This document shows, piece after piece, positions 9,561 through 19,699 of a stretch of DNA of 64,000 nt; position 1 is the stretch's first letter, and each line of letters opens with the position of its first letter. The notes beneath the pieces are model-generated. The model made no database searches. It was not told the DNA's origin and was given only the letters and a program-made list of their open reading frames with translations. Both the position numbers and the translations under genes were made by a program. The stretch comes from Clusia tigrina (Eukaryota; Arthropoda; Insecta; Diptera; Clusiidae): assembly GCA_920105625.2 (NCBI GenBank), contig OV050030.1, forward strand, positions 76,485,900 to 76,549,899, given 5' to 3'.

Positions 9561-10381
9561 CGTAAGTACCATTTGTAAGTTATCTATTTTTTATAGGGTT
9601 GACATAATTTCTTATGGGCTACAGTTTTAAGGGCCAGACTTCAAGGCGGAACTAATGGGGAGTTACCTGAACCCAACCCTGTGGCTAGGAGTTTCGAACG
9701 TATTGTTTTTTTAAAGATGTTGCACACGTCAAAGAGGCTATGTCACGTGAATTTGATAGGACTTGCGCAACCTCCATACCCCTCTGGTAGAATATTTGAG
9801 GTAAGTGGTATGAGTTTCAGAATGCATGTAGGGATTAGATAAGGACGGTATACCAGCCGATGGGATTATTATGGGAATAAACTTTGCAACCGCACCATTT
9901 TGGATGCGGGGAGGTAAACATTTTTGGTTTTTTTATAAGGTTAAGTGCAGAGTAGTTACTCTAGATATAAAAATAAATTTCCGACTGTTGACTGTTCTAA
10001 AGAGACCATAACGCACGTTCACATGGGTAAAGTGTACGCTTTTGTACTGAATCGATTGCTTTGTAGATAACGATTTTAGGCCTAAGTATACTAATTACGA
10101 TAATTTTAAGGAACTGAATTCCGGCTCGGCTAACCAGATAAAACAGTTAGATATAAGGAAGAGGTTGGGTAAGATACTAGAATCCCTAAAGCGTGAATTC
10201 AGAGGAAAAGGCTTAGAGGCCATTTGTGCGTCATTTTATGACATTTTTGCAGACGTTGAGCATGGAATAGCAGTTAGAGCGGATTAACCGCCAATCAATC
10301 AGAAGTAATACAGATTCCCACATACAGACGAAGTGAATAGGCGGATCCGGGAATGTTGAAAGACAGAGTGTGTCGATTTAG
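9561..10381 (+). pseudogene. Decayed Ty3/gypsy-like pol leader
   Basis: Mostly unreadable. From about 10130 a frame gives NQIKQLDIRKRLGKILESLK, then ASFYDIFADVEHG and a KTDLPPIN-like segment near 10280, the layout that precedes the RT core in Ty3/gypsy pol proteins. Nothing recognisable from 9561 to about 10080. Too decayed to place in a clade. Confidence 0.4.
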
Positions 10382-10930
10382 AATTCCTCAATTATTTTAG
10401 TGCCACGAAGGAGGTAATCAAGGGCAGAAAAAGTGGAGAGTGGTCGTCGACTTTAGCAAGATGAAGATGAAGTCACTCTCAAGTAGGTTTTTCCAATCCC
10501 GAGGATAGAAGAGATTCTGGATCAGTTGGGACACACACTGCACTTGATTGGCTAGATAAGCAGAAAACCGCGTTTAGTACCGGTTAAGTGGTCGCCAGGT
10601 CGTCAGACACTCAGGGGAAACAACATCTATTACCGGTAGGTTTATGTGCCGTAATTGAGTGGTTTGAGGGAATTGAAGGTTAGCACCAGCAAATGGTGAC
10701 GACTGGTAACGACTGCACCTAGAATAAGTTTCTTGGTGCGTTTGGCTAATATAGCTTCGGAAAACACCTCCCTAATCAGAGCTGTTATACGACCCGTGCC
10801 TACTGGATGGTTTCAAGCCAGGGTGTATACCGGCTGTACTTCTACGGAGCTCTCCTACCAAGCCGCCTTAGGAAGTAACGGTGGCCTTATCACTGTATGG
10901 GGCGCTGCCGTGACTGACCTTTCTTTCCCC
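10382..10930 (+). pseudogene. Gypsy-like RT remnant, tandem copy 1
   Basis: A frame through 10425-10470 gives KKWRVVVDFSKM, the conserved start of the RT finger/palm in Ty3/gypsy elements, followed in shifted frames by IEEILDQLGHTLHLI. Further downstream an open segment 10733-10939 has no recognised domain. The left end coincides with the start of the 2.77-kb tandem duplication, and the same remnant recurs at 13152-13700. Confidence 0.45.
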
Positions 10931-10939
10931 TTTGACTAG

Positions 10940-12185
10940 GACAACGTGCTAACATATACGAACCAGATAAATATGAACAAGAGAAGAACAGCCTCGGACA
11001 AAACAATAAATGAAACAAAAAAAAAAAAACGAAAATGAATACAGAAAATGACAAAAGACGGACAAGGACAAACTAGGAGGACGCACTCCTGGTTTCTAGC
11101 CAGGAAACCATAATTTCCTCGATAAAGGATGCTGCTGTGGGACACAGTACACATTAACTCGAGAATACTGCTTTGGCAAACGGCCATCAGAGAATCGCTA
11201 GACCTAAAGAACCGTGTAGGCATAAACAGTACCGGAGGGCTGTAGCTATCCTTGGCAGGATCAACAAAAACGCAGCGGCTGGTGCTGTTCATTCAAAAGA
11301 CGTGGAGGACGGGGTGCTAGTTCAGGAAGTCGGTGCCGAGTACCAGGTTTTCCAACCGAGGGTGTCAAACGAAACAGGTCAGCGCAGGATAATTACTACA
11401 GAGCACCTAAAAAAGCCAAGGTTGCCGGGGATACAGAGGCAGAGGCTACGAACAAAATGGTGCTGGACTACCCAAGTAGCTGTAGTGGACGCAGATACTA
11501 ACCGCGGGAGAGAAGCCCTGAGAGGTGGGGAGAGATTTAGGCCAGGTTGTCACAAATGGTAATGGACCTTGTTATGGACAATCAGACAGAAGACTCGAAG
11601 CTGCCTCTCCCCGGTTTCGACGCGGTCAAAATTGTCAGGGGGTACAGGATGATCAAAAGCGATGACCAATAAATTTCTGGAAGCAGATGGGAGCTTAAGG
11701 ATCAAGCTCATCGTAGCCAACCGATGAGGCCAATAGCACATATTTTGTTGCCCAATATGACGTTGGACAAAGAAAAGCTTCTCCCCTCTCTGCAGGCCTA
11801 TAATTCCGCCATTCCTATGACTGACTGGCAGGTTATCAAGGCGGAGGCTCGGCAAAAAACTAGTATTTCCTTCTTCCTGGTTATAAACGAGCAAATTTTA
11901 CACTCCTTCGAGAAGGCAGAAAATAAAATTCGTGTCGGCGTAACGCACGCGAAATTAAAAATTTTCCGCTCCCCCAACCCGGGAGAGGAGGAAGAGGTCG
12001 CTGATGCGCAAAAGTTGTTGGACGACGTGAGGCTACACGACCCAGAGCCACCCCATGATTTGTAAAAGTGGGGTTGAAGGTTGTGGAACGACAATCTCCA
12101 ACGTTCTAAGTTGGCAACGGACACCTTGCGTCTTGCTATCGTAGGCGGACGTGGACATCGCTATCGTCCAGGAACCATGGATGTG
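10940..12185 (+). pseudogene. LOA/Bilbo-like non-LTR element ORF1 and start of ORF2, copy 1
   Basis: Open segments 11173-11562 and 11724-12065 in different frames. The second contains MRPIAHILLPNM, WQVIKAEA, SFFLVINEQILHSFEKA and IRVGVTHAKLKIF, a layout like the DUF4780-type domain of insect retrotransposon ORF1 proteins (binding and assembly role inferred). After its stop at 12063, a frame gives LQRSKLATDTLRLAI and then DVDIAIVQEPWM at about 12150-12183, the start of an apurinic-type endonuclease. The gypsy LTR begins right there. The continuation is at 19700. Confidence 0.6.
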
Positions 12186-12378
12186 TGTAATATATTAGCA
12201 ATTAATCTAATTGGTTGGCAACTTTTTTAAAAGTATCAATTTCCTAACTAGTACAATGAATTGCAACATTGTCCAACATTCCTTTTATATTACAACCTTG
12301 TAAATGGTAGTTTTAAGAATATTTGAATAAATCATCAGTTCCATTTAAACCTTCAACGCGTGCGTTTCAATTATTACA
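12186..12378 (+). repeat. Gypsy LTR, duplicated copy
   Basis: 193 bp, begins TGTAATATATTAG and ends TTCAATTATTACA, identical by eye to 14955-15147. It is followed by leader and truncated gag only, so it arose through the tandem duplication and not by separate insertion. Confidence 0.9.
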
Positions 12379-12452
12379 TTTGGCGACGAGTGATAAATCG
12401 TGCGGTCGTTTTCTTTTTTTTATATTCGTGTGTGTACGCAACAACAAACACA

Positions 12453-13187
12453 ATGGCAAACGATCTCAAAGGCATAGAAATGCTTTTACAACAACAGCAA
12501 GAATTTACCAAGAACTTGCTTACTCAACAACAGCAGTGGATGCAGGCCATCATGAACACCAAAACGGACGCTTCTAAGGAATCCAAACACACTCCTGATC
12601 AGTTAATGGTGCCGGCATTTCACAAATTCTACAAAGAACAACAACAATGGGACTCATATCTACAACAACTAGAACAACACTTTCTCGCATATTCCGTGAC
12701 GTCAGCAGAAAAACAAAAGTCTTTCTTTTTATCATGGTGTGGTGCAGAATTGTTTGATTTGCTTAAAAATCTTTTCGGCGTAGCAAGTCTCGAAAATCAA
12801 ACATACCAACAGCTACATGAAAAACTTACGGAACATTTTACTGTAAGCCAGCATACAGTAGCAACACGGTACGAATTTTTCAAAAGGCAAATGAAAAACA
12901 CACAATCGTACAAGGAATGGGTCGCAGATCTTCGGGGTTTGGCGCGAACATGCAAGTTCGTTTGCAAGTCCAACCCCTGTGCAACCAGCTACGTGGATGA
13001 TATGATTCGCGATCATATCATCGTCAACACACCACACGACTCTGTACGAACCGCTGCCCTTCAAAGACAACAAGCAACACTCACTGATGTACTACTCATT
13101 GCGGAATCATTTGAGGCAAAAACAAAAACGGTGGCAGCAATAAAAGAAACAAATTCCTCAATTATTTTAGTGCCACGAAGGAGGTAA
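12453..13187 (+). pseudogene. Gypsy gag, truncated duplicate
   Basis: Starts MANDLKGIEMLLQQQQ like the full copy at 15222. It follows the same protein for about 233 codons and then runs into duplicated upstream DNA at 13152, adding about 12 foreign codons before a stop at 13185-13187. It lacks the zinc knuckles and everything downstream. It has an intact promoter-proximal LTR, so a truncated Gag could be transcribed; that is inference. Confidence 0.85.
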
Positions 13188-13708
13188 TCAAGGGCAGAAA
13201 AAGTGGAGAGTGGTCGTCGACTTTAGCAAGATGAAGATGAAGTCACTCTCAAGTAGGTTTTTCCAATCCCGAGGATAGAAGAGATTCTGGATCAGTTGGG
13301 ACACACACTGCACTTGATTGGCTAGATAAGCAGAAAACCGCGTTTAGTACCGGTTAAGTGGTCGCCAGGTCGTCAGACACTCAGGGGAAACAACATCTAT
13401 TACCGGTAGGTTTATGTGCCGTAATTGAGTGGTTTGACGGAATTGAAGGTTAGCACCAGCAAATGGTGACGACTGGTAACGACTGCACCTAGAATAAGTT
13501 TCTTGGTGCGTTTGGCTAATATAGCTTCGGAAAACACCTCCCTAATCAGAGCTGTTATACGACCCGTGCCTACTGGATGGTTTCAAGCCAGGGTGTATAC
13601 CGGCTGTACTTCTACGGAGCTCTCCTACCAAGCCGCCTTAGGAAGTAACGGTGGCCTTATCACTGTATGGGGCGCTGCCGTGACTGACCTTTCTTTCCCC
13701 TTTGACTA
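13152..13708 (+). pseudogene. Gypsy-like RT remnant, tandem copy 2
   Basis: Same content as 10382-10930: the KKWRVVVDF RT start, then decay, then an unassigned 68-codon frame at 13503-13709. Only the duplication explains its position directly after a truncated gag. Confidence 0.45.
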
Positions 13709-14954
13709 GGACAACGTGCTAACATATACGAACCAGATAAATATGAACAAGAGAAGAACAGCCTCGGACAAAACAATAAATGAAACAAAAAAAAAAAACG
13801 AAAATGAATACAGAAAATGACAAAAAACGGACAAGGACAAACTAGGAGGACGCACTCCTGGTTTCTAGCCAGGAAACCATAATTTCCTCGATAAAGGATG
13901 CTGCTGTGGGACACAGTACACATTAACTCGAGAATACTGCTTTGGCAAACGGCCATCAGAGAATCGCTAGACCTAAAGAACCGTGTAGGCATAAACAGTA
14001 CCGGAGGGCTGTAGCTATCCTTGGCAGGATCAACAAAAACGCAGCGGCTGGTGCTGTTCATTCAAAAGACGTGGAGGACGGGGTGCTAGTTCAGGAAGTC
14101 GGTGCCGAGTACCAGGTTTTCCAACCGAGGGTGTCAAACGAAACAGGTCAGCGCAGGATAATTACTACAGAGCACCTAAAAAAGCCAAGGTTGCCGGGGA
14201 TACAGAGGCAGAGGCTACGAACAAAATGGTGCTGGACTACCCAAGTAGCTGTAGTGGACGCAGATACTAACCGCGGGAGAGAAGCCCTGAGAGGTGGGGA
14301 GAGATTTAGGCCAGGTTGTCACAAATGGTAATGGACCTTGTTATGGACAATCAGACAGAAGACTCGAAGCTGCCTCTCCCCGGTTTCGACGCGGTCAAAA
14401 TTGTCAGGGGGTACAGGATGATCAAAAGCGATGACCAATAAATTTCTGGAAGCAGATGGGAGCTTAAGGATCAAGCTCATCGTAGCCAACCGATGAGGCC
14501 AATAGCACATATTTTGTTGCCCAATATGACGTTGGACAAAGAAAAGCTTCTCCCCTCTCTGCAGGCCTATAATTCCGCCATTCCTATGACTGACTGGCAG
14601 GTTATCAAGGCGGAGGCTCGGCAAAAAACTAGTATTTCCTTCTTCCTGGTTATAAACGAGGAAATTTTACACTCCTTCGAGAAGGCAGAAAATAAAATTC
14701 GTGTCGGCGTAAAGCACGCGAAATTAAAAATTTTCCGCTCCCCCAACCCGGGAGAGGAGGAAGAGGTCGCTGATGCGCAAAAGTTGTTGGACGACGTGAG
14801 GCTACACGACCCAGAGCCACCCCATGATTTGTAAAAGTGGGGTTGAAGGTTGTGGAACGACAATCTCCAACGTTCTAAGTTGGCAACGGACACCTTGCGT
14901 CTTGCTATCGTAGGCGGACGTGGACATCGCTATCGTCCAGGAACCATGGATGTG
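13709..14954 (+). pseudogene. LOA/Bilbo-like non-LTR ORF1 and start of ORF2, copy 2
   Basis: Duplicate of 10940-12185, with open segments 13942-14331 and 14493-14834. Differences include two codon changes in the DUF4780-like segment. The endonuclease start again ends at the LTR (14955). This copy is the original insertion context of the gypsy element, since the LTR here leads into the complete internal region. Confidence 0.6.
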
Positions 14955-15147
14955 TGTAATATATTAGCAATTAATCTAATTGGTTGGCAACTTTTTTAAA
15001 AGTATCAATTTCCTAACTAGTACAATGAATTGCAACATTGTCCAACATTCCTTTTATATTACAACCTTGTAAATGGTAGTTTTAAGAATATTTGAATAAA
15101 TCATCAGTTCCATTTAAACCTTCAACGCGTGCGTTTCAATTATTACA
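14955..15147 (+). repeat. Gypsy 5' LTR
   Basis: 193 bp, TG...CA ends. Directly downstream lies tttggcgacgagtgataaat, the position expected for the primer-binding site; I cannot assign the tRNA. Confidence 0.92.
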
Positions 15148-15221
15148 TTTGGCGACGAGTGATAAATCGTGCGGTCGTTTTCTTTTTTTTATATTCGTGT
15201 GTGTACGCAACAACAAACACA

Positions 15222-16013
15222 ATGGCAAACGATCTCAAAGGCATAGAAATGCTTTTACAACAACAGCAAGAATTTACCAAGAACTTGCTTACTCAACAAC
15301 AGCAGTGGATGCAGGCCATCATGAACACCAAAACGGATGCTTCTAAGGAATCCAAACACACTCCTGATCAGTTAATGGTGCCGGCATTTCACAAATTCTA
15401 CAAAGAACAACAACAATGGGACTCATATCTACAACAACTAGAACAACACTTTCTCGCATATTCCGTGACGTCAGCAGAAAAACAAAAGTCTTTCTTTTTA
15501 TCATGGTGTGGTGCAGAATTGTTTGATTTGCTTAAAAATCTTTTCGGCGTAGCAAGTCTCGAAAATCAAACATACCAACAACTACATGAAAAACTTACGG
15601 AACATTTTACTGTAAGCCAGCATACAGTAGCAACACGGTACGAATTTTTCAAAAGGCAAATGAAAAACACACAATCGTACAAGGAATGGGTCGCAGATCT
15701 TCGGGGTTTGGCGCGAACATGCAAGTTCGTTTGCAAGTCCAACCCCTGTGCAACCAGCTACGTGGATGATATGATTCGCGATCATATCATCGTCAACACA
15801 CCACACGACTCTGTACGAACCGCTGCCCTTCAAAGACAACAAGCAACACTCACTGATGTACTACTCATTGCGGAATCATTTGAGGCAAAAACAAAAACGG
15901 TGGCAGCAATAAAAGAAACAGCAAACGAAAAGACAATCGAAATCAATGTAGTGAAAAAAAAATCGTCGTTGGTTAAGAGAGACAATAAAGAGAACAAATA
16001 CAAATCGTGTTAG
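15222..16013 (+). CDS. gag: Gypsy Gag (N-terminal and capsid region)
   Basis: 263 codons from ATG at 15222; an upstream in-frame ATG (15129) lies inside the LTR and is less likely. Gln-rich start (MLLQQQQ, LLTQQQQ), then a capsid-like region with WDSYLQQLEQHF, YEFFKRQMKN and YKEWVADLRGLARTCKF, the usual pattern of gypsy Gag where the capsid forms the particle. It ends at TAG (16011-16013) that falls inside the first CCHC zinc knuckle: the Cys before the stop and the GC after it belong to one motif. The frame continues directly into protease. Confidence 0.88.
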   Translation: MANDLKGIEMLLQQQQEFTKNLLTQQQQWMQAIMNTKTDASKESKHTPDQLMVPAFHKFYKEQQQWDSYLQQLEQHFLAYSVTSAEKQKSFFLSWCGAELFDLLKNLFGVASLENQTYQQLHEKLTEHFTVSQHTVATRYEFFKRQMKNTQSYKEWVADLRGLARTCKFVCKSNPCATSYVDDMIRDHIIVNTPHDSVRTAALQRQQATLTDVLLIAESFEAKTKTVAAIKETANEKTIEINVVKKKSSLVKRDNKENKYKSC

Positions 16014-16349
16014 GGATGTTTTAGCTCTCATAAGAGAGAAGATTGTAAATTTAAGAGCGCAATTTGCAACAAGTGTGGAAAAAAGGGGCATATAGCGCCC
16101 GTGTGTATGTCTAAAAGTGTGAACAGTAACAAAACCGAACAAAATCAGAACCGAAAACAAAAGCAAAAAAATAACATTGATGCGATCGAGACAATTTATG
16201 ACATTACCGGTGAAGTGAAAGCAAAAAATTCAAAAAGTTTTATTGACGTTGAAATAAATAATAAAATTATAAGTTTTCAAATGGATTCTGGCGCGTCAAT
16301 TTCGATAATAAATTTACCAACATTTAAATACTTAAATAACCAAAATTAG
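16014..16349 (+). pseudogene. Gypsy zinc knuckles and aspartic protease, separated by a stop
   Basis: In frame with gag. The interrupted first knuckle is followed by a complete second one, CNKCGKKGHIAPVC, at about 16066-16107, which binds RNA. Then comes the protease with the active-site MDSGASISII at about 16281-16310, which would cleave Gag-Pol. The frame closes with TAG at 16347-16349, where the pol frame begins one base out of register, consistent with a single-base loss here. The protease flap and C-terminal part (ILYGFGRKEIPILGEL) are read in the pol frame. Confidence 0.8.
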
Positions 16350-19327
16350 TGAAAACAAATAGAATTTTGTACGGATTCGGCAGAAAAGAAATTCCAATTT
16401 TGGGTGAACTGCATACGAGTGTTAAATGTGGAAATCGCGAAAAAGAGGTGGTATTAATTGTCGTTAATGTTAATTCGGGTGACAATTTGTTTGGATATGA
16501 CTTGTTTAACGCGTTTGGTTTCCAAATTAAACAAATTAATACAATTTCTGAAAACGAAACTTCAAAAGTATACGAACTTTGTGAGAAATATTGTGAAATT
16601 TTCCAACCACCTCTCGGTACGGTAAAAAATTTTAAAGCTAATATACGTTTAAAACCAGATGCTCAACCCAAGTTTTTTAGAAGCCGTCCTATACCTTTTG
16701 CTCAAATGCCTCAATTTAAAACAGAAATAGACAGACTAATTGAACAAAAAATAATAAATCCAATTAAATTCAGTGACTGGGCTTCTCCCATCGTTTTAGC
16801 AAGAAAACCGAATAATTGTATTCGTATATGCGGTGATTTTAAAGTAGCTGTCAATGCGCAAATTGACATAGAACAGTATCCGCTTCCTACCCGTGACAAT
16901 TTGTTTCATTCAATTCGCAACGGAAAATACTTTTCAAAAATCGATTTGAAAGATGCGTATCTGCAGATGGAGTTGGACGATTCATCGAAAGAAGTAATGG
17001 TAATCAATACGCCTCTGGGACTTTTCCAATATCAACGCTTACCATACGGCATTGCTAGCGCCCCAGCTATCTTCCAACGGTATATTGAACAACTTCTACA
17101 TGGCATAGAAGGTTGTGCAAATTATTTGGATGACATCATAATATCAGCTCCAACTCTACCAGAACATTTACGGCGACTTGACCATTTACTTAAAATTTTA
17201 CAAGACAATGGTATCAGATGTAAGAAAGAGAAATGTGCATTTCTTCAAAACCAAATTACATATCTTGGCCGTCGTAAAAGTTCTGAAGGTATATTACCGG
17301 ATGAATCAGGTGTTCTCGCAGTCAAAAACTTAAAGCCGCCTAAGGATATTAAACAATTGGAAGCTTTTATGGGCAAAGTTAATTATTACCACAACTTTGT
17401 GCCAAATTTTGCAGACGTCGCAGCTCCAATCAACATGCTACGGAGAAAAGATGTCCCTTTTCGGTGGGGCAAAAGTCAACAAAAATCGTTCGACGAGCTT
17501 AAATCGCAAATAGTGAACGCAACACAACTTGCACACTTTCAAGAAAATTTGCCGCTTGTTCTTGCTACAGACGCATCGCCCTTCGGAATTGGAGCAGTCA
17601 TTTCACATCTTTATCCAGACGGTACTGAAAGGCCAATCGCATTTGCTTCGAAAACATTAGACAAAAATCAAGAAAAATACAGCCAAATCGACAAAGAAGG
17701 CCTTGCAATTGTTTTTGGAGTAAAGCGTTTTCATCAGTTCCTGTATGGTCATAAGTTTATCCTGATTACAGACCATAAACCACTGGTAAGCATTTTTAAT
17801 CCAAACAAACATCTACCATCTATGACTGCGCAGCGTATTCAGCGATGGGCTATAACGCTCATGGCCTATCAGTTTGAAATAAAGTATCGAAAAACTTCTG
17901 ACCATGGTAATGCAGATGCACTGTCCCGTCTACCTCTTGGACCTGACGACGATTTCGACAAAGAGGAAGATTCATGCCTCGAAATATCATTTGACGATTT
18001 TCCTATAAATAACACACTTATTCAAAAGCACGCCAAAATTGATAAAACATTACGACAAGTTTATCATTTTGTGAAAAATGGTTGGCCAGAGCAACTACCT
18101 GCAGAACAAACAAACTTGAAACCATTTTTTAATCGCAGGGACAATATGACAATTTACAATGATTTGCTTTGTCTTCAAACGGATTACGTTCGTGTTGTAA
18201 TACCTGATGCTTTGAAACAACAGACGCTGAAACTTTTGCATGACGGACATTGGGGTATTATTAAAATGAAGCAACTTGCAAGACAGTACATATGGTGGAA
18301 CAATATCGATGCCGACATTTCAAAAATAGCTTCTGACTGCGAAACATGTAAAGTTCAGAATCAGTCTCCATCCAGGCAGTACGAAAGCTGGCCAAAATCA
18401 ACAAAGCCTTGGGAGCGAATACACATCGATTTTGCTGGGCCAATATTTAATTCAATGTGGCTCATATGTGTTGATTCATTTTCACAGTTCCCGTATGTTT
18501 CATCAATGTCTAAAACAACAACAGAAGACACAATTTCAGCCCTATCTGCCATTTTTTCCATTGAGGGCATTCCAAATACAATTGTCAGTGACAATGGACC
18601 ACAGCTAACATCTGAAGACTTCGATCAATTTTGCACTAAACTCGGAATTACGCACATCACAACCACGCCATTTCATCCAGCATCCAACGGTTTAGCAGAA
18701 CGTTTCGTCAGAACTTTTAAAACATCAGTTCGAAAAAACATTGACGACGATATGCCCATCAAAAATGCCGTTCATAAATTTCTTTCGACCTACCGTTTCA
18801 TGCCGAATTCAGAAGGTACATCTCCTGCGGAGCTTATGCGTGGTAGACCAGTACGTACAATTTGGTCTCAGCTTTTAGAACCATCGGAAAAGCCTCATCG
18901 CAATTGTTCAAAATCAACTAAATACCAGGTAAATGATAACGTTTTTATCAGAAATTATGGTAAGGGGAAGAAATGGATACCAGGTGTTATTCAGACGAAA
19001 GTTGTTAACATCATATTCCTAGTAAAGACAAACAAAGGGGTTTGCAGACGCCATGTAAACCAAATGAAGCCTCGAAGTTCTCCAAATATTAATCCGGACT
19101 TTTCTGAAGAAAACGACGATAATTTGTATTTCCCTTCGTATGTTGATACCTCACCTTCAACATCACAAACTTCGACTAGTCCTCCTACAACTGTAACGTC
19201 TCCGACTACAAGTCCAAGGAATCCAGCAGATTCGAACGTCAGTCAACAAGATCATCAACTGCGTAGAACAACAAGATTACGTCGAGAAGTATCACGTTAC
19301 GAACCAGCAGATTTTCGAAGATACTGA
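16349..19327 (+). CDS. pol: Gypsy Pol: reverse transcriptase, RNase H, integrase
   Basis: A 992-codon open frame, the longest in the window; its nominal GTG start is not a real initiation site. Order: protease C-terminal part (1-50), RT with NYLDDIIIS (about residue 260), RNase H with LATDASPFGIGAV and ITDHKPLV, then GNADALSRLPL, integrase zinc region (HDGHWG ... CETCK), and a DDE core: HIDFAGPI, VSDNGPQ, ASNGLAERF. A Ser/Thr/Pro-rich tail ends at the stop. The polypurine tract follows 170 bp later. All catalytic residues I can check are present. Its expression would need bypass of the gag stop and of the frameshift at 16347. Confidence 0.95.
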   Translation: MKTNRILYGFGRKEIPILGELHTSVKCGNREKEVVLIVVNVNSGDNLFGYDLFNAFGFQIKQINTISENETSKVYELCEKYCEIFQPPLGTVKNFKANIRLKPDAQPKFFRSRPIPFAQMPQFKTEIDRLIEQKIINPIKFSDWASPIVLARKPNNCIRICGDFKVAVNAQIDIEQYPLPTRDNLFHSIRNGKYFSKIDLKDAYLQMELDDSSKEVMVINTPLGLFQYQRLPYGIASAPAIFQRYIEQLLHGIEGCANYLDDIIISAPTLPEHLRRLDHLLKILQDNGIRCKKEKCAFLQNQITYLGRRKSSEGILPDESGVLAVKNLKPPKDIKQLEAFMGKVNYYHNFVPNFADVAAPINMLRRKDVPFRWGKSQQKSFDELKSQIVNATQLAHFQENLPLVLATDASPFGIGAVISHLYPDGTERPIAFASKTLDKNQEKYSQIDKEGLAIVFGVKRFHQFLYGHKFILITDHKPLVSIFNPNKHLPSMTAQRIQRWAITLMAYQFEIKYRKTSDHGNADALSRLPLGPDDDFDKEEDSCLEISFDDFPINNTLIQKHAKIDKTLRQVYHFVKNGWPEQLPAEQTNLKPFFNRRDNMTIYNDLLCLQTDYVRVVIPDALKQQTLKLLHDGHWGIIKMKQLARQYIWWNNIDADISKIASDCETCKVQNQSPSRQYESWPKSTKPWERIHIDFAGPIFNSMWLICVDSFSQFPYVSSMSKTTTEDTISALSAIFSIEGIPNTIVSDNGPQLTSEDFDQFCTKLGITHITTTPFHPASNGLAERFVRTFKTSVRKNIDDDMPIKNAVHKFLSTYRFMPNSEGTSPAELMRGRPVRTIWSQLLEPSEKPHRNCSKSTKYQVNDNVFIRNYGKGKKWIPGVIQTKVVNIIFLVKTNKGVCRRHVNQMKPRSSPNINPDFSEENDDNLYFPSYVDTSPSTSQTSTSPPTTVTSPTTSPRNPADSNVSQQDHQLRRTTRLRREVSRYEPADFRRY

Positions 19328-19494
19328 GATGAAATTTTTATGTACATATTTCTATATTTTATTAAAATTAATTTACATTCATTTTCTATATTACTCTTTT
19401 TAAAATCTAATATAATTTCATATAATTTTTAAAAAAATTAATATTTAAAGGAATTCATGTTTTACTTTAAATTTCCATACTGTTTTGAAAATTT

Positions 19495-19506
19495 AGGGAG
19501 GAGTAA
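19495..19506 (+). promoter_or_regulatory. Polypurine tract of the gypsy element
   Basis: AGGGAGGAGTAA directly abuts the 3' LTR, the expected primer site for plus-strand DNA synthesis. Confidence 0.8.
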
Positions 19507-19699
19507 TGTAATATATTAGCAATTAATCTAATTGGTTGGCAACTTTTTTAAAAGTATCAATTTCCTAACTAGTACAATGAATTGCAACATTGTCCAACAT
19601 TCCTTTTATATTACAACCTTGTAAATGGTAGTTTTAAGAATATTTGAATAAATCATCAGTTCCATTTAAACCTTCAACGCGTGCGCTTCAATTATTACA
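19507..19699 (+). repeat. Gypsy 3' LTR
   Basis: 193 bp, matching the 5' LTR except C for T near the end (gtgcgCttcaatt). Followed by GATGCG, similar to GATGTG before the 5' LTR. Confidence 0.93.

Larger units (their letters stand above)
10382..13151 (+). repeat. 2.77-kb tandem duplication, copy 1
   Basis: Repeats at 13152-15920 with an offset of 2,769-2,770 bp. I counted about seven single-base differences plus one change in a poly-A run. It contains a gypsy RT remnant, LOA-like ORF1 and endonuclease start, one 193-bp LTR, the leader and about 700 bp of gag. The right edge (gag cut after ...AAAGAAACA at 13150) joins directly to the left edge of copy 2. Confidence 0.92.
13152..15920 (+). repeat. 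2.77-kb tandem duplication, copy 2
   Basis: Second copy of the block at 10382. Here the gag frame continues uninterrupted past the duplication edge (15920) into the rest of the gypsy element, so this copy is contiguous with the intact side. I see at most one base of homology at the junction. Confidence 0.92.
14955..19699 (+). mobile_element. Young Ty3/gypsy LTR retrotransposon, inserted in a LOA-like element
   Basis: 4,745 bp with 193-bp LTRs that differ by one base that I can see (15133 region versus 19686). Order: LTR, leader, gag, zinc knuckles and protease, then a long pol frame (RT, RNase H, integrase), polypurine tract, LTR. No env. The flanks read gatgtg on the left and gatgcg on the right, an imperfect target-site duplication candidate. 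The near-identical LTRs indicate recent insertion, but one in-frame stop and one frameshift disable this copy unless suppressed. Clade uncertain, possibly mag-like. Confidence 0.93.

Noticed and set aside
15876..16166. Hydrophobic minus-strand frames antisense to gypsy gag
   Set aside because: Antisense of an A-rich coding region with clear gag and zinc-knuckle motifs on plus.
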